Of a stretch of 64,000 bases of DNA, positions 27,007 through 36,140 are shown one piece after another. A program made the translations under genes and the position numbers. The DNA comes from Szabonella alba (GTDB taxonomy: Bacteria > Pseudomonadota > Alphaproteobacteria > Rhodobacterales > Rhodobacteraceae). Location of the stretch: NCBI RefSeq assembly GCF_016765775.1, contig NZ_JAESVN010000001.1, forward strand, positions 496,001 through 560,000, read 5' to 3'. Under the pieces are notes generated by a model, which saw only the letters and a list, made by a program, of their open reading frames with translations, was not told where the DNA came from and did not search any database. Within the stretch, counting starts at the first letter, position 1; the number at the start of each line of letters is the position of its first letter.

Positions 27007-28104
27007 TCAGCCGCTGAACAGGAAATGCAGCACGTCGCCGTCCTTGACCTCATAGGTCTTGCCCTCGACGCGGAATTTCCCGGCTTCCTTGGCGCCTGTT
27101 TCACCCTTGCCCGCGATGTAATCATCATAGGCCACGGTTTCGGCGCGGATGAAGCCCTTTTCAAAGTCGCCATGAATCACGCCTGCCGCTTGCGGGGCCA
27201 GCATGCCTTTGGTGATCGTCCAGGCGCGGGCCTCTTTCGGACCGACGGTGAAATAAGTCTGCAATCCCAAAAGCTGATAACCCGCGCGGATCAGACGGTC
27301 GAGCCCGGCCTCTTCCAGCCCCATCTCGGTCAGGAACATTTCGGCCTCATCGGCGGAAAGCTGGCTGATCTCTTCCTCGATCCGGGCAGAAATCACCACG
27401 CTGCCTGCGCCCTGTGCGGCGGCCATTTCGGCCACGCGGGCGGATTGGCTGTTGCCTGATCCGGCCGAAGCCTCTTCGACATTGCAGACATAGAGAACCG
27501 GTTTCGAGGTCAGAAGCTGCAACAGCCGCCAGTTGCGCAGATCATCCGGGGCGACATCGACCGTGCGGGCGGGGCGGCCGCTTTCCAGCGCCTTCTGCGC
27601 CACGGCCAGCAGTCGGTCCTGATCGGCGGCTTCCTTGTCATTGCCCTTCAGCTTGCGCGCAAGATTGGCGCGGCGGCGTTCAATCGAGTCGAGATCGGCC
27701 AGCATCAGTTCGGTCTCGATGGTCTCGGCATCGGCCACGGGGTCGATCCGGCCCTCGACATGGGTGATATCGCCATCCTCAAAGCAGCGCAGCACATGGG
27801 CGATGGCATCACATTCGCGGATATTGGCCAGAAACTGGTTGCCCAGCCCCTCACCCTTGGAGGCGCCACGCACCAGCCCGGCAATATCGACAAAGGTCAT
27901 CCGCGTCGGGATGATCTGTTTCGATCCGGCAATCGCGGCCAGCTTTTCCAGCCGCCCGTCGGGCACGGCCACATCGCCGACATTCGGCTCGATCGTGCAG
28001 AAGGGGAAATTGGCAGCCTGCGCTGCCGCCGTGCGGGTCAGTGCGTTGAACAGCGTCGATTTGCCGACATTCGGCAGACCCACGATTCCCATTCTGAATC
28101 CCAT
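27007..28104 (-). CDS. ychF: Redox-regulated ATPase YchF
   Basis: Obg-family P-loop NTPase with ATP preference that associates with ribosomes and responds to oxidative stress. The 365 residues include G1 [19 protein letters not shown] at the N-terminus, G3 [20 protein letters not shown], a central coiled coil (about 130-190) and a C-terminal TGS domain ending in [13 protein letters not shown]. The NVEE motif replaces NKxD, which is characteristic of YchF. Confidence 0.97.
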   Translation of the reverse strand: MGFRMGIVGLPNVGKSTLFNALTRTAAAQAANFPFCTIEPNVGDVAVPDGRLEKLAAIAGSKQIIPTRMTFVDIAGLVRGASKGEGLGNQFLANIRECDAIAHVLRCFEDGDITHVEGRIDPVADAETIETELMLADLDSIERRRANLARKLKGNDKEAADQDRLLAVAQKALESGRPARTVDVAPDDLRNWRLLQLLTSKPVLYVCNVEEASAGSGNSQSARVAEMAAAQGAGSVVISARIEEEISQLSADEAEMFLTEMGLEEAGLDRLIRAGYQLLGLQTYFTVGPKEARAWTITKGMLAPQAAGVIHGDFEKGFIRAETVAYDDYIAGKGETGAKEAGKFRVEGKTYEVKDGDVLHFLFSG

Positions 28105-28197
28105 GACGCATCCCCTTGCAAAACTCCGCCGCTACATAGGCGGACGGGCGTTCCTGCGCAAGCAAGGGCTTTACCGGCGCGGGGAGTTGCAGTTAAA

Positions 28198-28209
28198 GTT
28201 GATATCAAC
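28198..28209. promoter_or_regulatory. Perfect palindrome upstream of the VOC gene
   Basis: GTTGATATCAAC is a 12-bp perfect inverted repeat in an AT-richer patch between the divergent ychF and VOC genes, 18 bp before the VOC ATG. It looks like an operator for a dimeric regulator. No regulator gene is adjacent. Confidence 0.45.
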
Positions 28210-28227
28210 ATTATTTCGGAGGATCCC

Positions 28228-28641
28228 ATGCGCATAACCCCCTATCTGCATTTTGAAGGCGGCTGCGAAGCGGCGATGTCCTTTTATGCCGCCACATTCG
28301 GCGCAGCCCTGCCCGAGTTCTTCCGCTTTTGCGACATTCCCGGCGGTTCGCCCGAAATGGCCGCTTCCCGCAAGATCTGCCATGTCAGCCTGACCCTGCC
28401 CGGGGGCGGAGAATTGTTCGCATCGGATTTCCCGCCGGGTGTGGCGGGCGATGCGCAAAAGGCGGTTTCGGTGCATCTGTCCCTGCCGACAGTGGCCGAG
28501 GCGCAGGCGCTGTTTGTCGGATTGTCCGAAGGGGGCGACGGGATCATGCCCTTCGCGCCCACCTTCTGGTCGCAGGGCTTCGGCATGGTGCGGGACCGGT
28601 TCGGCACGCATTGGATGGTTTCAGGTCCCGAGGTGGGCTGA
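28228..28641 (+). CDS. VOC/PhnB-like glyoxalase-fold protein
   Basis: The 137-residue protein has the PhnB/3-demethylubiquinone methyltransferase-like VOC pattern: [20 protein letters not shown] at the start, [20 protein letters not shown] in the middle and [20 protein letters not shown] at the end. CGGAGG lies 6 nt before the ATG at 28228. Longer frames reaching into ychF are not coding. The reaction is unknown. Members of this family are often poorly defined. Confidence 0.85.
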   Translation: MRITPYLHFEGGCEAAMSFYAATFGAALPEFFRFCDIPGGSPEMAASRKICHVSLTLPGGGELFASDFPPGVAGDAQKAVSVHLSLPTVAEAQALFVGLSEGGDGIMPFAPTFWSQGFGMVRDRFGTHWMVSGPEVG

Positions 28642-28732
28642 CCACCCTGCGCGTCCTGTTCCTGCCGCGCGCATGGCTTGCCTTTTCAGGCAGGCTGCCG
28701 CATGACGGTGGGATCAGAGCCGGAGGAAACCC

Positions 28733-29524
28733 TTGACCCGCATCGACCAGACATTCGCCCGCCTGCGTGCCGAGGGACGCAAGGCTTTCGTGTCCTATAT
28801 CATGGCCGGAGATCCCGATACCGCGACCTCGCTTGCCGTGATGAAGGGCTTGCCGGGGGCCGGGGTGGATATCATCGAACTGGGCATGCCCTTCACCGAT
28901 CCGATGGCTGATGGCCCGACGATTCAGCTGGCCGGGCAGCGCGCGCTGGACGCAGGCCAGACGCTGGAAAAGACGCTGGCCATGGCTGCGGAATTTCGCA
29001 AGGGCGATGACCGCACGCCGCTGGTGATGATGGGCTATTACAACCCGATCTATTCGCGCGGTGTGGACCGCTTTCTGACCGATGCCAAGGCGGCGGGAAT
29101 TGACGGTCTGATCGTGGTGGACCTGCCGCCCGAGGAAGACGACGAATTGTGCATTCCGGCGCAGAAGGCGGGCCTGAACTTCATCCGGCTGGCCACGCCG
29201 ACGACCGATGATGCGCGCCTGCCGAAAGTGCTGCAGAACACTTCGGGCTTTGTCTATTACGTCTCGATCACCGGGATCACCGGGGCGGCGGCGCCTGAGG
29301 CCGCCGATGTCGCGCCCGAAGTGGCGCGGATCAAGGCCGCGACCGATCTGCCGGTGATCGTGGGCTTCGGCATCACCACACCGGAGGCGGCCGAGGCCAT
29401 TGCGGGCATCGCGGATGGCTGCGTCGTCGGTTCCGCCATCGTCAAGGATATCGGTGAGGGCAGGCCGGTGGCCGAGGTTCTGGCCCGTGTCGCAGCCCTT
29501 GCCGAAGGCGCGCATCGGGGCTGA
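28733..29524 (+). CDS. trpA: Tryptophan synthase alpha chain
   Basis: Cleaves indole-3-glycerol phosphate to indole, which is channelled to TrpB. The 263-residue TIM barrel has the catalytic Glu and Asp in [20 protein letters not shown] and the phosphate site in [20 protein letters not shown] plus VGSAIVKDI. The start codon is TTG at 28733 with GGAGG 6 nt upstream. Other trp genes are not adjacent. A terminator follows. Confidence 0.96.
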   Translation: MTRIDQTFARLRAEGRKAFVSYIMAGDPDTATSLAVMKGLPGAGVDIIELGMPFTDPMADGPTIQLAGQRALDAGQTLEKTLAMAAEFRKGDDRTPLVMMGYYNPIYSRGVDRFLTDAKAAGIDGLIVVDLPPEEDDELCIPAQKAGLNFIRLATPTTDDARLPKVLQNTSGFVYYVSITGITGAAAPEAADVAPEVARIKAATDLPVIVGFGITTPEAAEAIAGIADGCVVGSAIVKDIGEGRPVAEVLARVAALAEGAHRG

Positions 29525-29569
29525 AATCCGGCATTTGTGGCGGCGCCTCCCGCAGGTGCGCGCAATTGA

Positions 29570-29601
29570 AAAGGCCCGGCACTGCCGGGCCTGATTTTTT
29601 T
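29570..29601. terminator. Terminator downstream of trpA
   Basis: AGGCCCGGC (29572-29580) and GCCGGGCCT (29584-29592) form a 9-bp stem with an ACT loop followed by GATTTTTTT. The A-run on the other side (GAAAAGG) also gives a T-run on the minus strand, so it may serve the convergent DHDPS-like gene as well. Confidence 0.88.
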
Positions 29602-29624
29602 GGGTCTGGTCAACTCAGGAAGCC

Positions 29625-30536
29625 TTACTTACCCCAGTTCAGCACCAGCGGATCCAGTGGCCGCAGGATATCCAGCAATGCCGCGCGCGTATCGGGATGC
29701 AAGGGCTGGATCGGGTGGCGCGAGAAGTCCGATTTGATGACCCCGCCCGCCATCATCGCTGCCTTGGCCGAGCGGAAACCGCATTGCCGGTTCTCGAAAT
29801 TCACCGCCGGAAGGATGCGGTTATAGGCGGCTTCGGCCTCGGGTTTGCGGCCCGCATACCAATGGGTCAGCACCGGCTTGATCTGGTCGGAAATCATGGC
29901 CGAGGTCATCGAGCCGGTCGCGCCGGCCTGAAGATCGGCCAGCAGGGTGATCGCCTCTTCACCGTCGAACGGGCCCTCGATCGCATCGCCACCTTCGGCG
30001 ATCAAGGCGCGCAGCTTGGCGGCGGCCTGCGGCACCTCGATCTTGAACAGTTTCACCATCTCGATTTCGCGCGCCATCCGCACCAGCAGCGGCACCGGCA
30101 GATCGACGCCCGCCAGCGGCGCATCCTGCACCATGATCGGGATGCCGACGCGGCCCACGGCCTCAAACTGTTCAAAGCTTTGCTGTGCCGTGCCTTTCAG
30201 CAGCGCGCCGTGATAGGGCGGCATCATCATGACCATGGCCGCGCCCAGATCCTTGGCCAGTTTCGCGCGCTCCACCACAATCGGGGTGGCAAAATGGCTG
30301 ATTGTCACGATGACCGGAACGCGGCCCGCGACATGATCAAGGCACAGCCGTGTCAGCGCCTCGCGCTCGGCATCCGAGATCAGGAACTGTTCCGAGAAAT
30401 TGGCAAGAATGCAGATCCCGTCCACGCCCTGATCAATCATCAGGTCCAGAACGCGGCGCATCCCGGGCAGATCAAGCGTGCCATCCTCATGGAAGGGGGT
30501 AGGGGCTACGGGCCAGATGCCGGTATAACGGGCCAT
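29625..30536 (-). CDS. Dihydrodipicolinate synthase/N-acetylneuraminate lyase family protein
   Basis: Class I aldolase or dehydratase of the DHDPS superfamily, 303 residues. It starts MARYTGIWPVAPTPFHEDGT and has GVDGICILANFSEQFLISDA in place of the usual GTTGE motif, so it is not a housekeeping DapA. The Schiff-base Lys is in VKLFKIEVP. GATGSMTSAMISDQIKPV is the usual C-terminal core motif. Relatives include 2-keto-3-deoxy sugar acid dehydratases, which would fit, but the substrate is open. It diverges from the aminotransferase gene across a GntR-type operator candidate. Confidence 0.82.
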   Translation of the reverse strand: MARYTGIWPVAPTPFHEDGTLDLPGMRRVLDLMIDQGVDGICILANFSEQFLISDAEREALTRLCLDHVAGRVPVIVTISHFATPIVVERAKLAKDLGAAMVMMMPPYHGALLKGTAQQSFEQFEAVGRVGIPIMVQDAPLAGVDLPVPLLVRMAREIEMVKLFKIEVPQAAAKLRALIAEGGDAIEGPFDGEEAITLLADLQAGATGSMTSAMISDQIKPVLTHWYAGRKPEAEAAYNRILPAVNFENRQCGFRSAKAAMMAGGVIKSDFSRHPIQPLHPDTRAALLDILRPLDPLVLNWGK

Positions 30537-30594
30537 GGGGTTTTCCTCCTCGGTGAATCGTGTCGCTGCATGGCATAGCAGGTTCGGAGGGTTC

Positions 30595-30604
30595 TGGTAT
30601 ACCA
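30595..30604. promoter_or_regulatory. GntR-type operator candidate
   Basis: TGGTATACCA is a perfect 10-bp palindrome of the kind bound by FadR-subfamily GntR regulators (TGGTnnACCA). It lies between the divergent DHDPS-like gene (start 30536) and the aminotransferase gene (start 30627), where it could control both. Confidence 0.5.
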
Positions 30605-30626
30605 AATTTGCAGCCCGACGCGCCCG

Positions 30627-32066
30627 ATGGACGCCGACCCCCGCTTGGATATAGTCAGGTGGCAGAAATTGCGGGGCAGGTTTGGCGGGGCGGTGACGGT
30701 GGATCAGATTGCAGGAATTGACAGCGGACGGTTGCGGGCCTTTGCCCGGGCCGAGGCCGCGCGCTTTGCAGCACAGCGCCCGCAGACACGCGCGGCACTG
30801 GAGGCCGGGGCGGATGCCTTTCTGGACCGGGTGCCGATGCATTGGATGCGCGACTGGCCAATGCCCTTTCCGCTGCTGGTGAAAACGGCCAGGGGCGCGC
30901 GGCTGGAGGATCTGGACGGGTTCGGGATCGACGATTTCTGTCTGGGCGATACCGGGTCGATGTTCGGCCATTCGCCGCCCCCCGTGGCGCGCGCGATCCG
31001 CAAACAGGCGCGGCGCGGCCTGACCTATATGCTGCCGACCGCAGCGGCGCTGGAGGCGGGGCGGCTGCTGTCGGATGTGTTTGGCGCCTTCCGCTGGCAG
31101 GTGGCGACTACCGCGACCGATGCCAACCGCTTTGCCATCCGGGTGGCGCGGGCGGTGACGGGGCGGGCGAAGATCCTTGTCTTCAACGGCTGCTATCATG
31201 GCACGGTCGATGATGTGATGGTTGCGTTGCAGGACGGGCGCACCGTGGCGCGGCCGGGGCTGGTGGGGCAGGTCGCGGATCTGACGGCGGGGGCCGTCGC
31301 GGTGGAATTCAACGATCTGGCGGCGGTCGAGGCGGCGCTGGCGGGGGGTGAGGTGGCGGCGATCCTGACCGAGCCGGTGATGACCAATTCCTGCATGGTG
31401 CTGCCCGAACCGGACTTTCTGCAGGGTTTGCGCGCGGCGGCGGACCGGCATGGCGCGCTGCTGATCGTGGATGAGACGCATACGATATCGTCCGGGCTGG
31501 GCGGCTATGCGCGGGGACAGGGCCTGCGCGCCGATATTCTGGTGGTCGGCAAATGCGTGGCGGGGGGCCTACCCTGCGCGGTCTGGGGCCTGTCGGATAC
31601 GGTGGCGGCGCGGTTTCACGTCTATGATGCCGCGCGCGCGCCGGGCCATTCCGGCATGGGCACCACGCTGTCGGCCAATCCGCTGCAATTCGCGGCGCTG
31701 CGGGCCACTCTGGCCGAGGTGATGACACAGGCGAATTACGCAAGGATGGAGCGGCGCGCGGCGCGGCTGGCCGAGGGGCTGACGCGGGTGATCGCCGCCC
31801 ATGGCCTGCCCTGGCATGTGGTGCGCGTGGGCGCGCGGGTGGAATTCATCTGCGCGCCGGGGCCCTTGCGCAACGGAACCGAGGCCGCCGCCGCCCATCA
31901 GCCGGAACTTGAGGCCGCACTGCATGTCGGGCTGGTCAATCGCGGCTGCCTGATCGCGCCGTTTCACAACATGATGCTGGCCAGCCCGGTGACGACCAAG
32001 GCGCAGGTTGACCGCCTGATCGCCGCTTTCGATGAAATCCTGACCGAATTGACGAGGCAAGAATGA
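30627..32066 (+). CDS. Class III pyridoxal-phosphate aminotransferase
   Basis: PLP enzyme of the class III (omega-aminotransferase / glutamate semialdehyde aminomutase) group, 479 residues. The cofactor site is visible as VFNGCYHGTVDDVMV, the Asp in LLIVDETHTI and the PLP Lys in VVGKCVAGGLPCAVWG. HSGMGTTLSANPLQ closes it. GDTGSMFGHSPPPVARAI is typical of this clade. The ATG at 30627 is the first. A GTG at 30693 may be the true start, because the first 22 residues look non-conserved. Its stop overlaps the start of the glutamine-synthetase-like gene (ATGA), so the products likely act together. Confidence 0.88.
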   Translation: MDADPRLDIVRWQKLRGRFGGAVTVDQIAGIDSGRLRAFARAEAARFAAQRPQTRAALEAGADAFLDRVPMHWMRDWPMPFPLLVKTARGARLEDLDGFGIDDFCLGDTGSMFGHSPPPVARAIRKQARRGLTYMLPTAAALEAGRLLSDVFGAFRWQVATTATDANRFAIRVARAVTGRAKILVFNGCYHGTVDDVMVALQDGRTVARPGLVGQVADLTAGAVAVEFNDLAAVEAALAGGEVAAILTEPVMTNSCMVLPEPDFLQGLRAAADRHGALLIVDETHTISSGLGGYARGQGLRADILVVGKCVAGGLPCAVWGLSDTVAARFHVYDAARAPGHSGMGTTLSANPLQFAALRATLAEVMTQANYARMERRAARLAEGLTRVIAAHGLPWHVVRVGARVEFICAPGPLRNGTEAAAAHQPELEAALHVGLVNRGCLIAPFHNMMLASPVTTKAQVDRLIAAFDEILTELTRQE

Positions 32067-33454
32067 CTGATGCAGCAAGCCCCTCGGGCAGCAGCCCGGC
32101 CGAGGCCGAAGCCTTCCTAGCGGCCCATCCCGATATTGAGGCGGTGGATATCGTCTTGCACGATTCGAACGGAATTGGCCGGGGAAAGATCATTCGGCGC
32201 CATGAGCTTTTGTCGTTTTACAACAATGGACGGCATTTGCCGATTTCGATTCTGGGCCTCGACATCTGCGGCGAGGATGTCCATGAAACCGGGCTGATCT
32301 GGGATCAGGGCGATGGTGATCTGCGGGCCTGGCCGGTCCCCGGCACCTTGACGCGGCTGCACAATACCAATCCGCCCCGGGCCGAGGTGTTCATGTCGCT
32401 CTATGATCTGGACGGGGCGCCGATGACATCTGACCCCCGTCACGCACTGGCGCGGCAGGTCGCGGCGCTGGCGGCGGAAGGGTTGCATCCCGCCGGGGCG
32501 TTTGAACTGGAATTCTTCCTGCTGGACAAGGAGCGCGGCCCGGATGGCCGGGTGCGTCCGGCGCGCGATGTGCTGGACGGGCGCAGCAGCGACAAGACCG
32601 AGGTCTATTCCGTCGATCACCTGCACGGGATGCTGCCGCTGTTTTCTGATATCTACAAAGGCGCGGAACTGGCGGGCATCACCGCCGAGACGCTGATCTC
32701 GGAATATGCGCCGGGCCAGTATGAACTGACGCTGAATTACCGCAGCGATGTGATGCAGGCGGCGGATGATCTGATGCGGCTGAAACGCATCGTGCGGGCG
32801 CAGGCGCGGGCGCATGGGGTGACGGCCTGTTTCATGGCCAAACCTGTGGAGGACTATGCCGGATCGGGTATGCATTTCCATGTGTCCATGCAGGACAAGG
32901 CCGCGCGCAATGTCTTCATCGAGGCGCAGGAGGGGGAATGGTCCCCGATGATCCTGCACGCCCTTGGCGGGCTGCGCGCGACGATGGGGGAATCGATGCT
33001 GGTCTTTGCGCCGCATGCCAATTCATGGCGGCGCTTTGCCAGCCAGTCCTATGCGCCGGTTTCGCCCTCATGGGGGGTGAACAACCGCTCCGTCGCGCTG
33101 CGCATCCCGGCGGGCGATATCAAGGCGCGGCGGATCGAGCATCGTCCGGCCGGGGTGGATGCCAATCCCTATCTGGTGGCGGCAACCGTGCTGGCGGGTA
33201 TCCGTCACGGGCTGGCGCATCGCATTGATCCGGGGCCCGAGACAACCGGCAACGGCTATGAAGGGTCGGATGATCTGCCGATGCCCGCCGACTGGCGCGA
33301 GGCGATCCGCGCGGCACAGGGATCAGCCTTTCTGAAGGATGCGCTGGGGCCGGACATGCACCGCACCTTCTGCGCGATCAAGGCGGCGGAACAGGCCCGG
33401 GTGGCGCGCACCATTTCGGGCGTGGATTACGATCTGTATCTGCATACGGTCTGA
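32063..33454 (+). CDS. Glutamine synthetase family protein (gamma-glutamyl ligase-like)
   Basis: ATP-dependent ligase of the glutamine synthetase fold, 463 residues, closer in motifs to PuuA-like gamma-glutamylamide ligases than to GlnA. Metal-binding motifs are FELEFFLLD and YAPGQYELTL, with GSGMHFHVSM. The ATP/glutamate region is ANSWRRF, NNRSVALRIPAGD and RIEHRPAGVDANPYLVAATV. There is no GlnA-type adenylylation loop visible. Coupled by a 4-bp overlap to the aminotransferase, it probably glutamylates an amine that the pathway degrades. The amine is unknown. Confidence 0.88.
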   Translation: MTDAASPSGSSPAEAEAFLAAHPDIEAVDIVLHDSNGIGRGKIIRRHELLSFYNNGRHLPISILGLDICGEDVHETGLIWDQGDGDLRAWPVPGTLTRLHNTNPPRAEVFMSLYDLDGAPMTSDPRHALARQVAALAAEGLHPAGAFELEFFLLDKERGPDGRVRPARDVLDGRSSDKTEVYSVDHLHGMLPLFSDIYKGAELAGITAETLISEYAPGQYELTLNYRSDVMQAADDLMRLKRIVRAQARAHGVTACFMAKPVEDYAGSGMHFHVSMQDKAARNVFIEAQEGEWSPMILHALGGLRATMGESMLVFAPHANSWRRFASQSYAPVSPSWGVNNRSVALRIPAGDIKARRIEHRPAGVDANPYLVAATVLAGIRHGLAHRIDPGPETTGNGYEGSDDLPMPADWREAIRAAQGSAFLKDALGPDMHRTFCAIKAAEQARVARTISGVDYDLYLHTV

Positions 33455-33507
33455 TCCCCGCAACGGGATGTGAGGGGCGGACAAGCGGATTGCGCGGGCA
33501 GGCCTGA

Positions 33508-33530
33508 ATTGGTAAGCCGATTTTACCAAT
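33508..33530. promoter_or_regulatory. Inverted-repeat operator candidate upstream of the LldD-like gene
   Basis: ATTGGTAA (33508-33515) and TTACCAAT (33523-33530) are perfect inverted half-sites separated by 7 nt, 46 bp before the ATG at 33576. The TTGGT/ACCAA half-sites match those of FCD-class GntR regulators such as LldR and PdhR. The 7-nt spacer is longer than usual. Confidence 0.5.
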
Positions 33531-33575
33531 ACCCTGTTCCGCCCACCCCTCTGCCCCTGTCCAAGGACCGCCGCC

Positions 33576-34745
33576 ATGCCCGTCATCACCGAAATCGCCG
33601 ATCTCAAGCGCATCTACAAGCGGCGCGTGCCGAAGATGTTCTACGATTACGCGGAAAGCGGCAGCTATACCGAACAGACCTTCCGCGCCAATACCGAGGA
33701 TTTCGCGAAGATCCTGCTGAAGCAGAAGGTCGCGGTCGACATGTCGGGCCGCAGCACCGAAAGCACGATGATCGGCGAAAAGGTGTCGATGCCGGTGGGA
33801 CTTGCACCGGTCGGTCTGACGGGAATGCAATCGGCGGATGGGGAAATCAAGGCGGCCCGCGCGGCCGAGAAATTCGGCGTGCCCTTCACGCTGTCGACGA
33901 TGTCGATCTGTTCCATCGAGGATGTGGCGGCCCATACGACCAAACCCTTCTGGTTTCAGGTCTATACGTTGAAGGATGAGGATTTCATGCGCCGCCTGTT
34001 CGAACGCGCGCGGGCGGCGAATTGTTCGGCCATCGTCATCACCGTCGATCTGCAGCTTCTGGGCCAGCGGCACAAGGATCTGAAGAACGGTCTGTCGGCA
34101 CCCCCGAAATTCACCCTGAAATCCATGGCCAATCTTGCGACCAAGGTCGGTTGGGGGCTTGAGATGCTGGGCACCAAGCGGCGGTTCTTCGGCAATATCG
34201 TGGGCCACGCCAAGGGCGTCACCGACCCCTCCAGCCTGTCAAGCTGGACGGCGGAAGCCTTCGATCTGACACTGGACTGGAAGCGGATCGCGCGGTTCAA
34301 GGAAATGTGGGGCGGCAAGGTGATCCTGAAGGGCATCATGGATGCCGAGGATGCAAAGATGGCGCTGTCGGTCGGGGCGGATGCGATTGTGGTGTCCAAC
34401 CATGGCGGGCGGCAGCTTGATGGCGCGCTGTCCTCGATCCGTGCCCTGCCGCGTATCGTCGATGCGGTGGGCGACAAGGTGGAAATCCATATGGACAGCG
34501 GCATCCGGTCTGGTCAGGACGTGCTGAAGGCGCTGGCGCTTGGGGCCAAGGCCACTTATGTCGGCCGGTCCTTCGTCTACGGTCTGGGCGCGATGGGCGA
34601 GGCCGGGGTGACCAAGTCACTTGAGGTGATCCGCAAGGAACTCGACATCACCATGGCGCTATGCGGGGAACGCGACGTCAAGGCGCTTGGGCGTCACAAC
34701 CTGCTGATCCCCAAAGGGTTTGAGGGCGACTGGCAGGACGGCTGA
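33576..34745 (+). CDS. lldD: FMN-dependent alpha-hydroxy acid dehydrogenase, L-lactate dehydrogenase-like
   Basis: Flavoenzyme oxidising an L-2-hydroxy acid such as L-lactate and feeding the respiratory chain. The 389-residue TIM barrel has SMPVGLAPVGLTGMQ, WFQVYTLKDEDFMRRL, the Lys in VILKGIMDAEDA, the catalytic His in SNHGGRQLDGALSS, and the FMN phosphate site IRSGQDVLKALALGAKATYV. Lactate is the commonest substrate, but mandelate- or glycolate-type activity cannot be excluded. The upstream GntR-like palindrome suggests substrate induction. It follows the aminotransferase-ligase pair on the same strand. Confidence 0.88.
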   Translation: MPVITEIADLKRIYKRRVPKMFYDYAESGSYTEQTFRANTEDFAKILLKQKVAVDMSGRSTESTMIGEKVSMPVGLAPVGLTGMQSADGEIKAARAAEKFGVPFTLSTMSICSIEDVAAHTTKPFWFQVYTLKDEDFMRRLFERARAANCSAIVITVDLQLLGQRHKDLKNGLSAPPKFTLKSMANLATKVGWGLEMLGTKRRFFGNIVGHAKGVTDPSSLSSWTAEAFDLTLDWKRIARFKEMWGGKVILKGIMDAEDAKMALSVGADAIVVSNHGGRQLDGALSSIRALPRIVDAVGDKVEIHMDSGIRSGQDVLKALALGAKATYVGRSFVYGLGAMGEAGVTKSLEVIRKELDITMALCGERDVKALGRHNLLIPKGFEGDWQDG

Positions 34746-34746
34746 T

Positions 34747-34808
34747 CTTTTTCTGTCCCTCATTGTCCGGGGGGGAGGCGCGGAACGCGACGGGGGGCAG
34801 CGCCCCCC
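34747..34808 (-). repeat. Dispersed hairpin repeat, copy 3 (inverted)
   Basis: Read on the minus strand, GGGGGGC-GCT-GCCCCCC (plus 34792-34808) leads into a short GCG-TTCC-CGC hairpin, CCCCCCCGGACAATGAG and GGACAGAAAAAG (plus 34747-34758). It has the same order as copies 1 and 2 but the opposite orientation. It lies between the convergent lldD and argE genes. Confidence 0.7.
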
Positions 34809-34840
34809 ACCTTGACCCCCGAACCCTGCCGCCCGCCGGG

Positions 34841-35995
34841 TCAGAACCCCGCGACGCAGCGTTCGGTCAGCCGGGCCAGCATCTCCTCGCAGCGGTCGAT
34901 CTCGCTGTCTTCGATGAATTCGTCGGGCGTATGGCCCTGCGTCATCGCGCCGGGACCGCAGACCACGGTGGGCAGGCCCAGCCGTTCGGCGAACATGCCG
35001 CCCTCGGTGCCATAGGACACCTTGCCGTGCGAATTGCCCCCGGTCAGCGATTTGACGAAGCCCACGACATCGGCATCGGGGGCGGTGCCCAGCCCGGGAT
35101 AATCCCAAAGCCGTTCGATCGTGATTGCGGCCTCGGGGAAGGTTTCCCGCAGGGGCGCGGTGATCGCGGATGCGCGCCGTTCCAGCTCGGCGATCAGCAG
35201 CGCCGGATCATGCCCGGCCAGTGACCGTATTTCCATGTCGATCACGGTCTGATGCGCCACGACATTGACCTGCACCCCACCGCTGATCTTGCCGACATGC
35301 AGCGTGGTATAGGGCACGATATAATCGGGGTCGAAAGGGCCATCACTGGCAATCTGGGACTGCAGGTCACGCACCGCCCCGATGAAATCGGATGCCAGAT
35401 GGATCGCGTTCAGGGCCAGCGGTGCCGCCGAGGAATGGCCGCCCCGCCCGGTGCAGGTGACGCGCAGCGCGACCTTGCCCTTATGGCCGATGGCGGCCTC
35501 CATGCTGGTCGGCTCGCCCACGATGCAGAGACGCGGCTGCACCGCCCAGCCCTTCATCGCGTCAATCATGGACCCGACACCGCGACAGCCCACTTCCTCG
35601 TCATGCGACAGCGCAAGGATCAGTGGCACCTGCAGGTCGCGGCCCTTCGCGTCGATCACCGCGCGGATGGCGCAGGCGACGAAAGCCTTCATATCGGTGG
35701 TGCCGCGCCCGTAAAGCCGGCTGCCCTCGCGCGTCAGTCGGAAGGGCGGGCGCGTCCAGTCCTGCCCCTCGACCGGGACGACATCGACATGGCCCGACAG
35801 GATGACGCCGGGGCGGTCGGCGGGGCCTATGACGGCCCAGAGATTGGCCTTTTCCCCGGTCGGGTCGGGGATCAGATGGCTGTCGATGCCATGCTGCGCC
35901 AGATGGTCCCGGACAAAGCCGATCAGGTCGAGATTGGAACGATGGCTGACCGTGTCAAAGGCGATCAGCCGGTCAAGAAGGGCGCGGCTGTCCAT
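34841..35995 (-). CDS. argE: Acetylornithine deacetylase (M20 family)
   Basis: Zinc-dependent hydrolase of N2-acetylornithine in arginine synthesis, 384 residues. Metal-site motifs are VILSGHVDVVPVEGQDW (His-x-Asp), YGRGTTDMKAFVACAIRAV (Asp), LSHDEEVGCRGV (catalytic Glu-Glu), IVGEPTSMEAAIGHKG and a C-terminal MTQGHTPDEFI His. The dimerisation domain starts with TGRGGHSSAAPLALNA. AGGAG lies 5 nt before the ATG. A related M20 amidohydrolase activity is possible. Confidence 0.92.
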   Translation of the reverse strand: MDSRALLDRLIAFDTVSHRSNLDLIGFVRDHLAQHGIDSHLIPDPTGEKANLWAVIGPADRPGVILSGHVDVVPVEGQDWTRPPFRLTREGSRLYGRGTTDMKAFVACAIRAVIDAKGRDLQVPLILALSHDEEVGCRGVGSMIDAMKGWAVQPRLCIVGEPTSMEAAIGHKGKVALRVTCTGRGGHSSAAPLALNAIHLASDFIGAVRDLQSQIASDGPFDPDYIVPYTTLHVGKISGGVQVNVVAHQTVIDMEIRSLAGHDPALLIAELERRASAITAPLRETFPEAAITIERLWDYPGLGTAPDADVVGFVKSLTGGNSHGKVSYGTEGGMFAERLGLPTVVCGPGAMTQGHTPDEFIEDSEIDRCEEMLARLTERCVAGF

Positions 35996-36080
35996 GGGGG
36001 CTCCTGCTGATTTGTCCCTGTTCTAGCGGATCGGGGCGCGACCCGGAAGGGCAGGCGTGGCGCGGGCTGTGGTTTCGGAT

Positions 36081-36115
36081 GCCTCCTGCGGAGGTATTCG
36101 CCTCCGGGATGAAAG
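36081..36115 (+). repeat. Dispersed hairpin repeat, short variant copy 7
   Basis: GCCTCCTGCGGAGGTATTCG followed by CCTCCGGGATGAAAG resembles the core plus tail of copy 5 (GAGGTATTTGGGCC, GATGAAAGG) but lacks the G-run hairpin. It lies in the gap between argE and the ABC permease gene. Confidence 0.45.
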
Positions 36116-36140
36116 CATGCGCAGGACCAACCGGGGCCGG

